From Pycnopodia helianthoides (Eukaryota > Echinodermata > Asteroidea > Forcipulatida > Asteriidae), in contig CM063252.1 in assembly GCA_032158295.1 (NCBI GenBank), positions 17,628,036-17,692,035 of the forward strand: a DNA stretch of 64,000 nt, read 5' to 3'. The notes under the pieces were generated by a model that saw nothing but the letters and a program-made list of their open reading frames with translations, had not been told where the DNA came from and did no database searches. This document shows, piece by piece, positions 25,209 to 37,550 of the stretch (its first letter is position 1; each line of letters opens with the position of its first letter). Both the position numbers and the translations under genes were made by a program.

Positions 25209-28200
25209 ATGAAGCTAGACACTCCAGAGATTTCTTGGCATGGGAGAGAACCCATCTATAGTCTTGACTTCCAGCCGTTTAATACATCCAAAAAAGAGCC
25301 TCGAAGACTAGCCACAGCAGGCTGTGGTAATGATGGCAACCTACGGGTATGTATCCTCTTTATTTAACCCTTTCACTACAGAATACTGTTGTTATATCAG
25401 GATTAGCTGTTTATTTATCATGTTAATTTTAAGACTGTTAGGCATTCTTTACCATCCGAAGTAATGTGAAGTATTCTGAAGTATTTGTCAGCCATGACAC
25501 TTCATGGAGGCGTATTCATGGAGGCACACGTCTCCATGACCCTGGTCACTGCCTCGGTGCCCCTTGACTTGTTCCTGTAGAAAGTTATATTTCCCTCATT
25601 GGGGTACTTTATAACTAGGAAAAAACTGCCTTTTTGCCATGACAAGAGTGGAGCATCATGCCTGATTTATTGTGTAGTGTATAGATCATGCAGGTCTCGC
25701 AAGTCAAAGTTAAATTTTACAGTTTTGTTTCCATAAAACATAACTAAAGCAATGTTTCTGGCACCCAATGTTTCAATATAAAATCTGTGCAAGACTCGCA
25801 TGGTTAAATAATATGAGGTATTGCGCTTTTCATTATTGTGGCTTATTTTCTTATTAACATTTTTTGTTATGGATCTGATTTGTCAATGTTTATTGTGTCC
25901 TTTTCCCTTTAGATGTGGTACATCAAAATTAATAATGATGGCAAAGCTACAGCAGAGTTTGCTTCTAATATGTCACGACACACAAAGTCTGTCAATGTCG
26001 TGCGTTTTTCACCTGATGGGCAGATTCTGTCATCTGGAGGGGATGGTATGAACAAAACTTACATCTTCTCTGATTTATGTTGATTCCCCATAAACACTGA
26101 TAAAGTAATATCAATATTAGACATAGCACCGCTATCCCAAATTGTTTATGTTCATTCCTTTAAAAAAATTATGCGAGTTTGCCAAAACAAGGCTAAAGCC
26201 ACTCTTGGTAAGGGGCTACAAAAAGAAAAGGTTTGAGATGAAAATAACTCAGGGAAGCTGAAGTAATGAATTGATATTCCTCTTAAAAACAGTCTAGATT
26301 GTAAGATGGAGGGAAACATGCATCGGACAAGGAGATGCAGTACGTAGAATAAAGCCGTTGAAATGGCTTTTTGTTAGAACTACATCTCAGCAAAACAAGA
26401 GTGTATGGGTGAGAGAACAAGTAACACCCTGATAGGAGGATGGAAATAAACATTTTCACCATAGTCATTGGGTTATTAAGATCATTTCTCAAACCATCTC
26501 AGCTCCTTGGGGAGTATACAACCTATGACTGCTGCTAAGTATGCAACGCATCAAACTAAACAAATCACAAGGACCATCTCTGCCCTCACAGGTACCCATT
26601 TACTCCTGGGTGAAGAGAAGCAATGATGGGTAAATGTATTGTGCACATCACATCTTTACACCCAATTTGAAGTAGAAGTGTGTGAAATCAATGCCAAAGC
26701 TCTAAACAAGTAGGTTGTTCTGAGTACATATGCAAATTTATGAGAATAATGGATCAACCCAGTGACATCTACTGCCACCTAGTGTCCCAAAAAGTCTCAG
26801 TTTTCTATAATGTGTACTTGTTCTTATGCGTATAACATTTCACTGCCATTGTTGGCGATTATTTTTGTCAGATGTCTTCCACTGGTAAATCAAATTGTGT
26901 ACATTATAATTTGTAATTTGTAAGATTTGTTTTCGCACTCGTTGGTGACGCAACTATTTTTTAATCTTTTGTTTATTCTTAACAGGTGTCATATTTATTT
27001 ATCCACGGATATTTATTCATCTATGGTGATACTTAATATGATCAAATATGTCTTGACCATGCAAAGTGTTGACAATGTCATGTTTTTTTATGTAGACTGT
27101 TTAGTCATCTTATGGAGGTTGACTGACACCCAGGGAGGAGGATCAGCATTTGGGAAGGAGGATGAGGAAGGCAAAGAAGGTTGGAACGCTTTCAAGATGT
27201 TGAGGTAAAAAGAATCTGTTTTTGTCAAATATCAACACACAAGAAACTTCAATACTCAAAGTGGCATATTTTCTTTGGACCATTTCAAGGGGCAGTAATG
27301 GAAACAATGGAGGCATGGATTGAAATCTTTGTTATATCCAAGGTGTGGATATTGAAGGGGCATCATGGCAAGGAGAAACTGATGTAATATTTGTCAGTGT
27401 TTGTTTACTACTTACAGAGGTCATTTAGAGGATGTATATGATCTATCATGGTCACCTGATGGAACCCGTCTACTCTCTGGATCAGTAGATAACAGCGCCA
27501 TCATCTGGGATGTAGTTAAAGGTAACAAATAACCTCAGCTTTTACATGATGGTATACTCCAATTGGGATATGCTTCTACCCTGAAAAGGACTGCACTCCC
27601 AATGAGAGTATAACTGCTCCCCAAACAGGACATCTTTTGGAACAGTGTCACAGTTATCAACACCAATTTTACAAAACTGTTGAGCAATTAAAAGTCGCAT
27701 GCAAACTTTATCTGCTTTAGTGAAATTTAAGGAGGCAGCGTGTTACAAACTTTAGAAATTACAGGTAAATTTGGCTGATAATCCACTTCTGCTAAGCAAA
27801 TTTTTTCTGAGCAATTCTGTGGGCTTTTAAAAGCTTCCTGAAATTGGACCCTGACAACAATAATGAATCTTGAAATGCTTTATGAACACCATGTCTGAAT
27901 TATGTAAACTATGAGAATTTACTTGGTATGTCTGCTGCCACCAGTTGTCTGAAAGTCTCTTATTGATCGTCTATTGTTTTAGGTGAAAAGCTTGTGATTC
28001 TAAAAGACCATCGTAGTTTTGTACAGGGAGTGGCATGGGATCCACTGGGCAAGTATTGTGCAACACTGAGCTGTGATAGGTAAGTTAAACTATACAACTT
28101 GGGTCAAAAGACCAATCCATTAATGTATTGACCAATCACAATGACTGCATGTCCAAAATGTCAAAATCTCTTTTCAAAATGTGAGCATGTCTATCATGCT

Positions 28201-31200
28201 TTGGATTGAGGTGTTGTTTTAATGCGTGTGGTGCAGTATGCAATGGGGACACAATTGTCTATCCTAGGTCATCCCTGTTGCTAGGCATGTTGCTATGGTG
28301 CGGGGCTTAACCCTTAGAGTGCCAGCCTTGTTTTAAAAATTCTCAATCCACAGGCCGGCCATTTAAAAAAAAAAATAAATAAATAAATATTATTTCGAGT
28401 AGTAGAACGTAAAGGAACGTTGGCGGCCTGTGAATGGAGATTCAGTTTGACGTTTCAGAACGTTGGCGGCGCTCGAAGGGTTCCGTGCCGGTCGTGTTTT
28501 GGCCGTTCTTTATCCAGAGGGCATTTATATATTTTTGGGGTCGACTAGTAGAACGTATGGGAACGTTGGCGCCTGTGGATGGATACTTTGACGTTTCAGA
28601 ACGTTGGCGGCACTGGAAGGGTTAATAGCTTGTTTTTTGTTTGTTTGAAAATATAGTAATTTATTGGGTCCCTGATAGTAGGATGTACAGGTAAGCTCTG
28701 GTGTCCTTTGGCTGTGTACAACATTTATCACATTTTTTACATTAATGTGTGCAAACTCAAGAGTAGACTCTTCAGTGGTTGAAACTAAATTTACTAGCCG
28801 GCAGGGACAGTAGGACAAAAAAGTTACTGGCTCTCCAGAAAACTTGGTGGCTCAATACCATTTTGTAATTTAAAACTGATGGCACCAATGCGCAGACAAG
28901 TGTAGTCTTAGATGAAGGCGTTTGTAACTGGTATTTGTATGCTATTGCGTAATGCTTATGCTCAAATGTTAGCCCCAGATGCTATCAAGGGAGAATGATT
29001 GTTTGTGGAACTGACTTATCTTAATCCCCCACAAAATGTAATACATTATTTTCAATCCCCTACAATTGTTTATACATTTTGCTTTGTATACTAACAAACC
29101 TGTGGTTTGTTGTTTTGTGACTGTGAAGACTGGCTATAGTGTTCTATTTTTAATCCTGGTGGGTCCTGGAAAGTGTGTTGACATTTACTTCATGACAGGT
29201 CGGCTCATAGTTAGAAATCGGTGGAAATAAACGGTTAACCGGAAGTCACAAGTTCTGCTTAACTGTTTAAGAGAACAAACCTAGATGCACAACCCTATGA
29301 CCAATCAAAGTGTAATAACGAGTGATGTTTTTTTGTGTCATTGGTTCAACAGGTCGCTGCGTTTATATAACCTGAATAATAATCGCTGTGCATTTAATAT
29401 AGTCAAGATGACTCTTTCGTCAACCAGCAACAATGGAGAGGTATGTCTTTAAAGTTATGTTTGCTATATATTTCCAGTTAAAAGGATGATACACAATTGG
29501 TTTATATTTTTATCCTCTAAGTTTTGATTAGAAAACCATCCAACGAATCTGTGAAAATCAAACTTGATGATCACATTTAAGGGACTGAACAGAATAAGGG
29601 GTTAATTAGTGCACTTCATACCAAGCTTCTTTTGAATGCTGCAATCTAAACAAACATCACTAATTTGTGGGGTGGGGCCTTCAATTGCTGTTTTCAGAAT
29701 TTGGAGAGTTTTTCAGACGGGAAAATTTCTATTGAGAGTTGGTGCTAGTATGAACTTTATAATCAGTGAGCTTTTAAAAGAAAGTAATATTTGATAATTG
29801 CCAATCCTGTACTTTGTCTATAAAGTTGGTCCATTTGTCATGCTCATCTTTTGTTAATTTGTTTCTACCTTATTTGCAGAGTACAACCAAGCAGTCTCGC
29901 TTATTCCATGATGACAGTATGAAATCTTTCTTCCGTCGTTTGACGTTCAGTCCTGATGGTCAACTTCTTATAGTCCCCTCTGGTTCCTTGGAAGTGGGAG
30001 ATTCTTCCACATCTTGTAATACCACATACATCTTCACACGATCTTCAGTGCCAAGGTAATATTTTTCCGCTGGTGATGGTATATTGTTTGTTGTCTTTTG
30101 CTTGGCATGATTGTTGCTTAATGTACATGACAAATTGGTTTTTTTTTCATTTGATAATTGTATGTATTTAGTGTTGTTTAGCACTTTGGTTCAGTTAGTT
30201 TACAATTATGGAGCTAGAAGCACACCAAATTAAGATTGTTTGATCTATTTCTAAGACTCAAAAGTTCTCATTTATTAACTTGTAGACTGTCGCACAATTC
30301 AAAATCCATACAAAAGTCCAACATAGAACAGTATTTTATGTACATGGTTACATGTCTGTTATACGTTTCTATACATTTCCTCTCTATGTCACTTTCATGA
30401 TGCATGTATGAGAAGGTCTTTTACTCGTTGTGCCTTCTGTACGCACCTTCACTCGTAGCACTCTTTGCCAAATCTTCTCATCCTTCTCTGAGGCTGTTCA
30501 AATGCCAGTACAGTGAGATAGTTAGCTTATCCTCATATGCTGCCTTTGGATCTCCCTACTGTATCTTGTTTCTCACCATCTTACAATCTATTACAGAATA
30601 AAAGAAATGTAAATAATAGCTTCCCTCTGTGTATACTTTCCTTTTCTTTTCTGTACTTTCTATTGTAGCCCTCACTTTAGTGGCTTTCTGCCTTGTGTGT
30701 CAGGAAACGTTCAGTCAAAAAACCTACATATTGTTCAAAGTAATTTAGCTCATATTAGATCTTCATTTAAATAAAAAAGAAATTTTATAAATACAAATTG
30801 AAATGCATTGAATTCATTGTAGACCAGTGATGTATCTACCTGGTGCTAGTAAAGCCACCATTGCTGTCCGATGTTGCCCTGTCTTATTTGAATTACGTAA
30901 ACCAGAGGAAAATCTTAAGGAACCGAAAGATGATTCAATCCAAAATGGTGAGTCAGTGACATCTCTGAAGATGCGTGTGAATGCTCTCAAATTGTGAGGT
31001 ATATGAATGAATTATGTTTATTGTGACTCAAGTCTTTTTTTCCATCCCATTCCGAGTATTGTCTTAATTCCACTGTAATTCCAACATGACACATTTTGCT
31101 CCAATGATTATTAGAATCCCAAAGAAAATACCTTTAGAAAGTTTATGATTTAAGATTTTCTTACAGAAACTGTAAGGTTTTGGACTTCCTTTTCACTTTT

Positions 31201-34200
31201 TTAATAATTTACTTTGAAAAGACAGGTCACATTGCCCTAATGAAATGTTAGCCAAACTAGATGTGAGACCAATGTGTGTGCATGTATGACTTCTAGATGT
31301 GAGACCAATGTGTGGCATGTATGACTTCTAGTGGACATGTGTGTGAGAACTTCTAGATGTGAGACCAATGTGTGTGCATGTATGACTTCTAGAGTGTGAG
31401 ACCAAATGTGTGTGCATGTATGACTTCTAGAGTGTGAGACCAATGTGTGTGCATGTATGACTTCTAGAGTGTGAGACCAATGTGTGTGCATGTATGACTT
31501 CTAGAGTGTGAGACCAATGTGTGTGCATGTATGACTTCTAGAGTGTGAGACCAATGTGTGTGCATGTATGACTTCTAGAGTGTGAGACCAATGTGTGTGC
31601 ATGTATGACTTCTAGAGTGTGAGACCAATGTGTGTGCATGTATGACTTCTAGAGTGTGAGACCAATGTGTGTGCATGTATGACTTCTAGAGTGTGAGACC
31701 AATGTGTGTGCATGTATGACTTCTAGAGTGTGAGACCAATGTGTGTGCATGTATGACTTCTAGAGTGTGAGACCAATGTGTGTGCATGTATGACTTCTAG
31801 AGTGTGAGACCAATGTGTGTGCATGTATGACTTCTAGAGTGTGAGACCAATGTGTGTGCATGTATGACTTCTAGAGTGTGAGACCAATGTGTGTGCATGT
31901 ATGACTTCTAGAGTGTGAGACCAATGTGTGTGCATGTATGACTTCTAGAGTGTGAGACAAATGTGTGTGCATGTATGACTTCTAGAGTGTGAGACCAATG
32001 TGTGTGCATGTATGACTTCTAGAGTGTGAGACCAATGTGTGTGCATGTATGACTTCTAGAGTGTGAGACCAATGTGTGTGCATGTATGACTTCTAGAGTG
32101 TGAGACCAATGTGTGTGCATGTATGACTTCTAGAGTGTGAGACCAATGTGTGTGCATGTATGACTTCTAGAGTGTGAGACCAATGTGTGTGCATGTATGA
32201 CTTCTAGAGTGTGAGACCAATGTGTGTGCATGTATGACTTCTAGAGTGTGAGACCAATGTGTGTGCATGTATGACTTCTAGAGTGTGAGACCAATGTGTG
32301 TGCATGTATGACTTCTAGAGTGTGAGACCAATGTGTGTGCATGTATGACTTCTAGAGTGTGAGACCAATGTGTGTGCATGTATGACTTCTAGAGTGTGAG
32401 ACCAATGTGTGTGCATGTATGACTTCTAGAGTGTGAGACCAATGTGTGTGCATGTATGACTTCTAGAGTGTGAGACCAATGTGTGTGCATGTATGACTTC
32501 TAGAGTAATGTGCAGTAGCCTAGCATGTGTGTGCATGTATGACTTCTAGAGTGTGAGACCAATGTGTGTGCATGTATGACTTCTAGAGTGTGAGACCAAT
32601 GTGTGTGCATGTATGACTTCTAGAGTGTGAGACCAATGTGTGTGCATGTATGACTTCTAGAGTGTGAGACCAATGTGTGTGCATGTATGACTTCTAGAGT
32701 GTGAGACCAATGTGTGTGCATGTATGACTTCTAGAGTGTGAGACCAATGTGTGTGCATGTATGACTTCTAGAGTGTGAGACCAATGTGTGTGCATGTATG
32801 ACTTCTAGAGTGTGAGACCAATGTGTGTGCATGTATGACTTCTAGAGTATGAGACCAATGTGTGTGCATGTATGACCTCTAGACTAATGTGCAAGTGCTG
32901 CATGTTGCTTCGCCTTTGCTGGGGGGCTGGTAGCGTAAGGTTTTGTACACAACACATGGACAAATCAGTGTCTTTTTCACTTTTAATTGTCTTTCTAAGC
33001 GATTTACAAATTTTCTGTGACAGGACAGCATGACATATTGATGTAAAACATAATATGAAACCAAATTCACATAAAAAGTTAAGAAGGCATCAGTTTCACA
33101 TGTCTACAAAACCTTGCGCTGCCAGCACTCAGCAATGGCTGCATGGCGGGCAGCATTTGTCGTACAGATCGGTCTATTGACCGATCAACAGGATAGCCAG
33201 CTTCAAAGTTTGTTAATTACAGTGTATGATTTGGCTTTGTACCCTTACACCGATGTGACGGCTTGATGAGAGGCTAAGACTGATAATATTTCAATTTATT
33301 CTTATGTTTTACAGAGTCGATGGACCGATCCACAGTCACAAACGATAAGACGGCAGAGAAGTCAGACGTTCCTAAAGAAATGTCGCCCTCTGTTGATACA
33401 GAACACAGTAAAAATGAGGCCATCTCCTTATTCAAGTAAGATCAGTGAGAGTCTTGATATGAATGATTCACAGTGCATTAACTAGAGTTTATCCTGGAGA
33501 TGTCTGTTTCAAAAATGGCAGTGGACATACAGTCATTACAAGGCATGCAGAAATTTGAGTTTCAGAAAGGCATGTTTAAGCCTGGAATATAAATATTATC
33601 AATACTCCCACACCTACAAATACATGTGCCAACAAATCACGCTTCATTTTCTAAAGATGAATTCAAACTAGCAAATTAAACAAGTGTTTCATCGTAGTAA
33701 TGTCAACTTTGTAGCGATGCAATATCAACTTTGACTTTTCCAAAGCAAACACTTGGTGGCACTCTGTACTGTGAACCGTAAATTAAATGTTCAAAGTGAT
33801 GATTCACTCTAAATACTCCCCTCCCCCACCCGTCATTCTTCACAGTTGTAGATAAATAACAGGATAAGTTCTTTTAAAACTAAATAAAGCAGAATGAGCA
33901 GGTTTTATCAGATTCCACTCAGAGAACACTTTAAGGTGTTGCTGCAGAATACAACCATACCATTACTCCACTACACAATGCTTCATTTCTTACATGCATG
34001 TTTTCTTGTCCAACAGTCTTCCATACAGAATTGTATTTGCAGTGTTGACTGAAGACAGCCTCATCCTCTACGACTCTCAACAGAGTATTCCTTTTGGATT
34101 GATTTCTAATATCCACTATCACCAACTAAGTGATGTCACATGGTGAGAATATACTTCTCAATTCTAACAATCTTTTATCATCAGTAGAGTTGTTCTTGCC

Positions 34201-37200
34201 CCACTACCAGCAACTCCTGTTTAATTGTTTGTGCTCAAGTTGCTGTGTTGATTCCTTCCAATCAGATTTGTCTTAATAAGGGAATAAAAGGGTAGTGAAG
34301 CGGTCTTAACCGGCCGTTTAAAACTGGCAGGGTCGTGGCCGTGTGATAAAGGACCGAGCCTAAGGCGAGGTCCTTTATCGCACGGCCACGGCCCTGCAAG
34401 GTTTTAAACGGCCGGTAAAGACCGAGTCACTACTCTTTTATTCCCATTCATAAATGCCCTTTTTGTTAAAAAGCGTAATATTGTTGGTAAATCTCAACTT
34501 TTCTGTTAACTTTCATTTCCTGTCATGTCCTCGAGCCCTGTTTTGTAAAGGATATACATGCCACTCTCAACAGTTGTGCGTACGCGCGCGTCATAACACT
34601 AACATGTTTTTAGATTGAATACCAGTATGTGTTGATTGCGTTTCGCGTAAATTAGCGCCTGCGTGTAACCTTGCGCGCCACAGGTGTGTTTAAACACTTC
34701 TAGCCGTGCATTATCATCCGTTTATAACCGGCCACGTGACACGCTCTCCACCAATCAGAATGGGTAAACTCTCCGAGGTATTTATGAATAAACATTTCTG
34801 GTATGGGGCAGTTAGTACATGGCAGAATAAAGTATGACACAGAAAGCGTGTTCCATTAATCAAATGACAAGGATCTATGTATGCGGTATATATACATGCT
34901 TATCTTGATGCTGCCATCAACATAAGCAATTAAATGGTGATTTATTCTTGAAAAGAAGTGGTGCTTCTGAGAAGATCTAGATGGATCAGCGTTCTCCGGA
35001 AGAGAGCACATTGTTTGAAAACAAAAAAACTGACATAAACATCTTACCTCTCAGAACCAGCATTTCCTTCAAGAAGAGATTGATGGTTGTCTCACATACA
35101 CTAGTTGAATTCTGACTTTCAAAACACTATGCAAAGCTTCAAATTTGACAAAAAGTGATTTAAAAAAGAAGTGTTTTCTTGTCTTCTAATGCTATTTTCT
35201 CATCTGACATTATAGGATACTTCAGCTGAATTGTTTTTGGAGGATTGACACTTATGAACTTAATTAGAATAGTTCATAACCTTGAAGGTTAAAACAAATT
35301 ACTTGTAATTATATTTTGTTTCAATTCCATTGATTTAGGTCACCAGATGGTCGAGTTTTAGTTGTTTCCTCCACAGATGGCTTCTGTTCATTGGTCACTT
35401 TTGAGGAAGGAGAAATTGGTATTCCTTTTGAAAAAGCACCTGTAAAACCCATAGCAACAGAGGCATCAAAGGTCAATACTCAAGCTGCAGGTTCAACTTC
35501 AGTTTCATCCAATCAGGCTCAGCCAATGCCTATGAATATTCATGATGTGAAAGCCAATCAGGGAGAGGATGTGATTATTAGAAAGATTGAGCCGAGGAGA
35601 GTTTCACCTACCAACAATCCTCCAGTAAAAACCAACGGGTAAATTAACTTGTTCTCAACCCTTCAGCACTCACGCACAAGTAAACATTGAGTCATGTACT
35701 CTTTGAAAGCAGAAGGAAAGTGACAAGATTTTCTACTTTACCTAAAAATCCTGAGATAAATTCCTTTGTGATTAGTTTCTTGTGTACAAATTTGATTTGT
35801 TTTGTAGAGGATGAAATTACATTTCAAATGATTTGCATAGTTGTTTTGTTTACTTTACCATATTGAGGTTAACAAAATAGGACAGATCAACTAAAATTAG
35901 GAAACATTGTTTGCATACAAAGTGAACATTTGCTACATTGGAAAGTTGTGCACAGAAGTTTGGGCAACTGTACTGACATCTCAAAGAAACAGATATTTAA
36001 AAAAGTGATTAAAATTGTTCACAACATACCTTTGGAAATAAAAACTAATGTCTCTATTATATACAGATATCTTCTTTACCTAAAGTCTCTGGAAAATTCT
36101 TTCAAATTATTGTAATCCGTGTCTGAAAACACTGTTAAAGCAAGTATGGTCGCATTACTGTGTACGAAGTACACTACTTCCTATATGGTTCAGACGTACA
36201 CACAACAACCAATTGGTGTGTATTACATGGAGGATGCGTACCTGCTTTGTTGGGACATGTTTTGTTATGGGGACCATACATATTTGTTAGACCATCATTA
36301 TTGCGGTCTATCTACGGCTGTACGGTGCCCTTCAATTGTGAAAATAATTATAGGTCACAGAGATAGGAAACAGGAGGAAATAAGAAAACAGGTTGGTATG
36401 AAGTGCTCATAGTTGAGGAAACAAAATGTAAGTCTCCAACCCCATCAACGTCGTGCCTAACTACACAGCCCCAGCCTAGCAGACAATCACTCCAAGGTTC
36501 CTCAAAATGATGTACTGATTTTTAATGCTGATGTCGATTTTGATGACTTGATTGATTTTAGTAGCGGTCCAAGACGGATGTGTACCACACTACTGCCCAG
36601 CCCCAGTGGTAGTGAGACTCATCCAAGAGTATCTTCAAGTCAGAGCCCACCACCTGCCACCAGCAGTAAGTCTCCAACCCCATCAATGTCCTGCCTAACT
36701 ACCCAGCCCCAGCCGAGCAGACAATCCCTCCAAGGTTCGTCAAGTTTAAATATTTATTTTGTTTGTGTGCAAATAATCATTTGTACCCCCTCAGCCCCAT
36801 AGGCTGAAAGGGGTACTGTCATTGCTTACAGCATTCGTCTGTCCCTCTGTCTGGCTCGGCACTTTCGCTTCCGGACCGCAACTTGATTTTAAAGTGACAT
36901 TTCGACCCTGTCAATACACAATCGGGAAAATCAAATTTGATTGGCCCAGGACATTGCTTGGGTGAAGTATCTTGCCTGCCTAGAATGCACAAGGTATAAC
37001 TAGGTGACATGGGCTATATACATCAAGTCATTTCAGCTTTTATAACTAATTATGTCAACTTTTCTTTATTCTGCACTAACTGCCAATAGAATCAGGTGCT
37101 TCACAGGGCATCATACGTGCACAACTCAGCAGTAAGCTCTGTCATGACTAATAGGGCCTTGCTCCTCTCAATTGCCTTAATTTTTTCTTATGATTGTTTC

Positions 37201-37522
37201 TCCAGCTGTCCAACCAAGACATATCCAGCTCACCCCCATCAAACAAACTGATGGTGAAATAACTCCACAAACCAAAATCACCACAATCCATTCCCCAGTC
37301 AACGTCAAAGTGCCAGTAGAAATACCTACTTCCTCTGGAAATCCAACAGCAATTATGCAGCAGGATAACAGAAAGATTGAAGAAGCTGTTGAAATACCGG
37401 CAGGGGAAGCTCCAATGGAGGGTGTAGAAGAAGGGCAAACTGTCAAGGAAACTGTATTAACCAATCAGAAGCCAGTTGGTCAGGTGACACCTAGACGCAT
37501 TATGTTAACCAAACTCGATTAA
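25209..37522 (+). CDS. CHAF1B: Chromatin assembly factor 1 subunit B (CAF-1 p60)
   Basis: Complete coding region, 14 coding exons: 25209..25346, 25913..26045, 27096..27204, 27418..27521, 27983..28079, 29353..29440, 29880..30055, 30823..30947, 33315..33435, 34017..34142, 35339..35638, 36562..36665, 37090..37131, 37206..37522. Phases join without a stop, giving about 659 aa (human 559). CAF-1 deposits H3-H4 on newly made DNA in the nucleus. Residues 1 to about 430 are the WD40 propeller: [20 protein letters not shown] start, [30 protein letters not shown] with [74 protein letters not shown]. The tail is Ser/Pro-rich with three short ASF1-binding-like motifs: EPRRVSP (490-496), [10 protein letters not shown] (558-567) and [11 protein letters not shown] (649-659, the C-terminus). 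Exon 12 could instead use a weaker donor at 36735, adding 69 nt in frame. Introns hold several mobile elements and a 37-bp minisatellite. Confidence 0.95.
25487..25665 (+). repeat. Dispersed ~170-bp repeat, copy 2
   Basis: CATGACACTTCATGGAGGCG start, CCTGGTCACTGCCTCGGTGC middle, ends near CATCATGCCTG. Aligns with 17207..17385 (inverted) and 42745..42890. In CHAF1B, after the first coding exon. Confidence 0.65.
26700..26830 (-). repeat. Dispersed repeat with CTCF-like motif, copy 2
   Basis: The minus strand reads GGGACACTAGGTGGCAG; the 13-base core CACTAGGTGGCAG is at 26784..26772, the same as at 16675 but in the opposite orientation. Flanks align with the first copy. In the intron between CHAF1B exons 25913..26045 and 27096..27204. 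Confidence 0.55.
27895..27975 (-). repeat. Dispersed repeat with CTCF-like motif, copy 3 (diverged)
   Basis: The minus strand reads GAGACTTTCAGACAACTGGT then GGCAGCAGACATACC; the core differs (CAACTGGTGGCAG, 27947..27935). It ends against the acceptor of the exon at 27983. Confidence 0.4.
28311..28621. mobile_element. piggyBac-like MITE
   Basis: Flanked on both sides by TTAA (28307..28310, 28622..28625), with ends CCCTTAGAGTGCCAGCC and (reverse complement) CCCTTCCAGTGCCGCC. Contains a direct repeat of about 80 bp (GTAGAACGT...GAACGTTGGCG...GACGTTTCAGAACGTTGGCG) at about 28398-28480 and 28550-28621. Both the TTAA duplication and the CCC start suit piggyBac. In a CHAF1B intron. Confidence 0.75.
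31250..32885 (+). repeat. 37-bp minisatellite in CHAF1B intron
   Basis: About 44 copies of a 37-bp unit containing GTGTGAGACCAATGTGTGTG, then CATGTATGACTTCTAGA. The first four units vary in length; the rest are nearly identical except one broken unit at about 32505-32530. It fills most of the intron between CHAF1B exons 30823..30947 and 33315..33435. Each unit has an alternating GTGTGTGCATG run. Confidence 0.97.
34280..34445. mobile_element. Hairpin MITE, near-perfect palindrome
   Basis: Two arms of about 76 bp face each other around 34360: left GGGAATAAAAGGGTAGTGAA... and right, reverse-complemented, GGGAATAAAAGAGTAGTGAC..., both containing CCGGCCGTTTAAAA and a GTGGCCGTG.GATAAAGGACC block. 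No coding frame. In the CHAF1B intron after 34142; a GC-rich stretch to about 34800 may be part of a larger element. Confidence 0.85.
36428..36743 (+). repeat. 78-bp direct duplication at the CHAF1B tail exon
   Basis: 36428..36505 and 36666..36743 are 78-bp direct copies, 238 bp apart, differing at six sites. Both begin GTAAGTCTCCAACCCC and end near TCAAGGTTC; the second begins exactly at the donor I use for CHAF1B exon 36562..36665. In the frame of that exon both read KSPTPS, then [16 protein letters not shown]. See findings. Confidence 0.9.
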
Positions 37523-37550
37523 AACGCTACATGTATTTGACATTGTAGTA

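Noticed and set aside
31250..32885. CRISPR array
   Set aside because: No spacers: units are contiguous and identical, and the locus is a eukaryotic intron.
36119..36412. 97-codon plus-strand frame in a CHAF1B intron
   Set aside because: No domain and no splice borders in phase with CHAF1B; probably intron noise.
36413..36505. First copy of the 78-bp duplication as a normal CHAF1B exon using the acceptor TCATAG at 36412
   Set aside because: Joined to the upstream exon in its phase, it meets a stop at once (TGA), so this acceptor cannot give a coding exon; another acceptor or decay is needed.
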